Below are positions 6,112-8,327 of a stretch of DNA of 8,327 nt, one piece after another. Every line of letters starts with the position of its first letter. Within the stretch, counting starts at the first letter, position 1. Position numbers and translations under genes: made by a program. A model generated the notes under the pieces. The model ran no database searches. It was not told the origin of the DNA and saw only the letters and a list, made by a program, of their open reading frames with translations. The stretch covers positions 1 through 8,327 of the forward strand of contig DATEMG010000023.1 of the NCBI GenBank assembly GCA_035275805.1. The letters are read 5' to 3'. This DNA comes from JAJVID01 sp035275805 (GTDB lineage: Bacteria; Acidobacteriota; Blastocatellia; RBC074).

Positions 6112-7005
6112 ATGCTCCACAACGCCACATCACGCCGCGACTTCCTGCTCGCTTCAATGGGGATGGCGGCCGCAAAGTTCATACGCCCGCGAGCCGCGAA
6201 GACACTAACCGCCGGGCAGGTGATTGATCGCATCAAAGCCAACGTCGGCATTCCGTGGCGCGCCCAAACCGTTGACAACATCATTGCCGGAGCGGCGGAG
6301 ACGCCGGTAAAAGGGATCGCAACGACGATGATGGCGACGCTCGATGTGGTTCGGCGCGCCGCCGCAAGCGGGAAGAATATGGTGATCACGCACGAATCGA
6401 CATTCTTCTCGCACCAGGACCGGACCGAGGAACTCCTGCAGGATCCCACCTATCAGTTCAAGCTCGATTTCCTCAACAAAAACGGCATGATCGTATTCCA
6501 TTTCCACGATCACTGGCACCGGCGTAGCCCTGACGGAATCGCCACGGGCATGATCCGGGAATTAGGCTGGGAGAAGAACGCCGACCCGCAGAACCCACGG
6601 ATGTTTACGTTTCCGGGAACGCCGCTCGCCCGTTTCGCAAAGGAGATGGAGACGAAGCTGAAGATTCGCACGATGCGTGTGTTGGGCGATCCGGAGCTGT
6701 CGGTCAAGCGCGTGATCACGAGTTGGGGTTATGTGAGTCAGACGCCGGGCATACCGTATTTTGCGCAGCCAGATGTTGACGTTCTGGTTGTAGGGGAGAC
6801 GCGCGAGTGGGAGTTGGTCGAGTATGCGCAGGACACGATAGCCTCGGGTAAAAAGAAGGGGCTGATTGTGCTGGGCCATGTGGTGTCAGAACAAGCGGGA
6901 ATGAAGTATTGCGCCGAATGGCTGGAGGGGTTTATTAAAGAGGTTCCGATTGAGTTCATTGCGGCTGCGGAACCGTTCTGGCGCCCGGACAAGCCTGTAC
7001 GATGA
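6112..7005 (+). CDS. NIF3-like dinuclear metal centre protein with Tat signal
   Basis: A 297-aa protein (from ATG 6112) resembling the NIF3/YbgI family, whose members form ring-shaped hexamers with a two-metal site and are of uncertain function. Supporting blocks are ATTMMATLDVVRRAAASGKN followed by MVITHESTFF (the family's HH-P-L-F region), MIVFHFHDHWH...DGIATGM...LGW (the usual aaHtnlD region, here 130-136 and on), and the C-terminal LIVLGHVVSEQAG with the conserved H-x3-E pair (H256, E260). One oddity is the first metal motif, which reads HE (94-95) rather than HH. The N-terminus is a Tat signal, SRRDFLLASMGMAAAKF, with RR at residues 8-9, implying export of a family normally found in the cytoplasm. 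An in-frame ATG at 6031 would add 27 residues and overlap the previous gene; 6112 is preferred because it puts RR near the N-terminus. Neither start has a clear ribosome binding site. The FAD gene follows after 23 nt. Confidence 0.8.
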   Translation: MLHNATSRRDFLLASMGMAAAKFIRPRAAKTLTAGQVIDRIKANVGIPWRAQTVDNIIAGAAETPVKGIATTMMATLDVVRRAAASGKNMVITHESTFFSHQDRTEELLQDPTYQFKLDFLNKNGMIVFHFHDHWHRRSPDGIATGMIRELGWEKNADPQNPRMFTFPGTPLARFAKEMETKLKIRTMRVLGDPELSVKRVITSWGYVSQTPGIPYFAQPDVDVLVVGETREWELVEYAQDTIASGKKKGLIVLGHVVSEQAGMKYCAEWLEGFIKEVPIEFIAAAEPFWRPDKPVR

Positions 7006-7028
7006 GCTCGCGTTACAGACGGTAGGTT

Positions 7029-8276
7029 ATGAGTCAGTCCGAGCAGGACACACAACAAATCCGAACCACGTGTTGTATTGTCGGCGGCGGCCCCGCCGGA
7101 ATGATGCTCGGACTGCTGCTGGCCCGCGCCGGAGTTGAAGTGATAGTCCTTGAAAAGCACGGTGACTTTCTCCGCGATTTTCGCGGCGACACCATACATC
7201 CTTCCACGTTGGAGTTGATGCATGAGCTGGGAATGCTCGATGAGTTTTTGCGCCTGCCGCATCAGGAAATGCGCCGGGTGAAGATCAAGTTCGACGACGA
7301 AGAGATCGCCGGTCCCGACTTTTCGCATCTGCCGACGCGATGCAAATTCATCGCCCTGATGCCGCAATGGGACTTCCTGAATTTTCTCACGACGCGGGCG
7401 AAGCGTTATCCGTCATTTCGTTTGCTGATGAACACTGAGGCCACCGGCCTGATTGAAGAGGGCGGGCGCGTCGTCGGCGTGAGGGCGAAGACGGAGCAGG
7501 GCGGGTTGGACGCATTTGCCGACCTGGTCGTCGCGGCTGACGGGCGCAGCTCAATCGTGCGCGAACGAGCCGGGATGGAAGCCGAAGATTTCGGCGTGCC
7601 GATTGACGTGCTCTGGTTTCGAGTCACGAAGACCGCCGTTGACGCCGAACCGGCGCTGGGACGGATCAGGAACGGGAAGATACTGGTCACAATTGATCGC
7701 GGGGATTATTACCAGTGCGGCTCCATTATTCGTAAAGGCGCGTTTGAAGAAATCAAGCGGCGGGGACTGGAGGCGTTCCGAGAGGAGATCGTCGGCGTCG
7801 CGCCTTTTCTGCGTGACTCGATTGGCGGAATCGATGACTGGGGCAAGGTCAAACTTCTCACCGTGCAGGTGAACCGGCTTCGACAATGGTATCGTCCGGG
7901 GCTGCTCTTCATTGGCGACGCCGCTCATGCGATGTCGCCCGCCGGAGGAGTCGGCATCAACCTGGCGATACAGGACGCGGTGGCGGCGGCCAATCTGCTT
8001 GCGGAGAAACTCCGGCAGGAGAATTGCAAGACCGTTGATCTGCGCCGAGTGCAGCAGAGGCGGGAATGGCCGGCGCGCATGACTCAAAACATCCAGGTCT
8101 TTATTCATCGTCGGATGTTCGGGTCGAGGTCCGATCCCGAGAGGGCGCTCTCTATTCCCTGGCCTGCGCGCGCGCTTCTCTGGTTACTGACGCCCGTGTT
8201 GCGCCGCGTGGCCGCGCGGGTGGTCGGCATCGGTTTTCGAGCGGAACACGTACGGACACAAGAAAGAATAATTTGA
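7029..8276 (+). CDS. FAD-dependent monooxygenase, PHBH/UbiH-type
   Basis: A 415-aa class A flavoprotein monooxygenase (FAD_binding_3, PF01494 type). These enzymes use NAD(P)H and oxygen to hydroxylate aromatic or related substrates. Visible motifs in order: the Rossmann dinucleotide loop IVGGGPAGMMLG (17-28) with the ribose-binding acid E42 at the end of strand 2, the FAD-contact region RGDTIHPSTLELMHELGM (52-69), the DG motif AADGRSSIVRERAG (D171), and the GD motif FIGDAAHAMSPAGGVGIN (G296-D297), which binds the FAD ribityl/phosphate. The C-terminus has a hydrophobic stretch (PWPARALLWLLTPVLRRVAA) that could sit against the membrane. Length is normal. The start at 7029 has only a weak, close GGTAGG (7021-7026). 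The gene is 23 nt after the NIF3-like gene, so they may be co-transcribed. The substrate cannot be told from the sequence; no biosynthetic cluster is visible in the window. Confidence 0.9.
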   Translation: MSQSEQDTQQIRTTCCIVGGGPAGMMLGLLLARAGVEVIVLEKHGDFLRDFRGDTIHPSTLELMHELGMLDEFLRLPHQEMRRVKIKFDDEEIAGPDFSHLPTRCKFIALMPQWDFLNFLTTRAKRYPSFRLLMNTEATGLIEEGGRVVGVRAKTEQGGLDAFADLVVAADGRSSIVRERAGMEAEDFGVPIDVLWFRVTKTAVDAEPALGRIRNGKILVTIDRGDYYQCGSIIRKGAFEEIKRRGLEAFREEIVGVAPFLRDSIGGIDDWGKVKLLTVQVNRLRQWYRPGLLFIGDAAHAMSPAGGVGINLAIQDAVAAANLLAEKLRQENCKTVDLRRVQQRREWPARMTQNIQVFIHRRMFGSRSDPERALSIPWPARALLWLLTPVLRRVAARVVGIGFRAEHVRTQERII

Positions 8277-8327
8277 ATCTCAAGTATAAATTTGACGAAG
8301 CCTGGGTACGCATCGCTTCCAGCGTGC
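8273..8327 (+). CDS. possible start of a further gene, cut by the window end
   Basis: A reading frame from TTG 8273 stays open to the window edge and reads NLKYKFDEAWVRIASSV after the start. TTG overlaps the FAD monooxygenase stop as TTGA. The upstream AGAAAGAA is only a weak ribosome binding site. The 18 codons are too few to recognise a family; this may be noncoding. Confidence 0.25.
   Translation, partial: MNLKYKFDEAWVRIASSV

Overview
The window is bacterial DNA with every supported gene on the + strand. Most genes are GC-rich (about 60% in lines counted by hand). The largest block is a pair encoding a planctomycete-type cytochrome c protein (PSD1: PSCyt1-DUF1549-DUF1553) and a Tat-exported DUF1501 protein. 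This pair is typical of Planctomycetota, Verrucomicrobiota and Acidobacteriota. With Tat-tagged enzymes and a GTAGTCCCGCC...GGCGG palindrome type that I recall from acidobacterial genomes, the best guess is an Acidobacteriota (Blastocatellia-like) genome or MAG. This assignment is inference, not proof.

Layout: 1-135 is a leader with a possible promoter. 136-3051 is the PSD1-type secreted haem protein. 3052-3123 is a large composite palindrome (BIME/REP-like) that fills almost all of the gap before 3135-4580, the DUF1501 protein. A 103-nt gap with a near-consensus -10 box leads into a compact toxin-antitoxin pair, hicB (4684-4887) and hicA (4884-5090), joined by an ATGA overlap. Next comes an unrecognised two-gene cassette: a 193-aa protein with a soluble N-terminal part and a C-terminal two-helix membrane hairpin (5118-5699), then an AT-rich 121-aa protein (5696-6061), again joined by ATGA and preceded by a strong GAGGAGG site. 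A Tat-tagged NIF3-like dinuclear metal protein (6112-7005) and a PHBH/UbiH-type FAD monooxygenase (7029-8276) follow with short gaps. A possible further reading frame overlaps the end of the monooxygenase and runs off the window.

How they work together: the PSD1 and DUF1501 proteins are almost certainly partners outside the cytoplasm, one exported unfolded by Sec for haem attachment, the other exported folded by Tat. HicA and HicB are toxin and antitoxin. The unknown pair at 5118-6061 is translationally coupled and probably functions as a unit, but its role cannot be read from the sequence. The NIF3-like and FAD genes may be co-transcribed; no pathway links them clearly. The segment 4684-6061 is lower in GC than its flanks and looks like an accessory insertion between core genes.

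The items most worth following up are the palindrome abutting the DUF1501 ribosome binding site, the apparently leaderless hicB promoter, the unknown coupled pair, and the export signal on a NIF3-family protein. I saw no CRISPR array, tRNA, rRNA or transposase.
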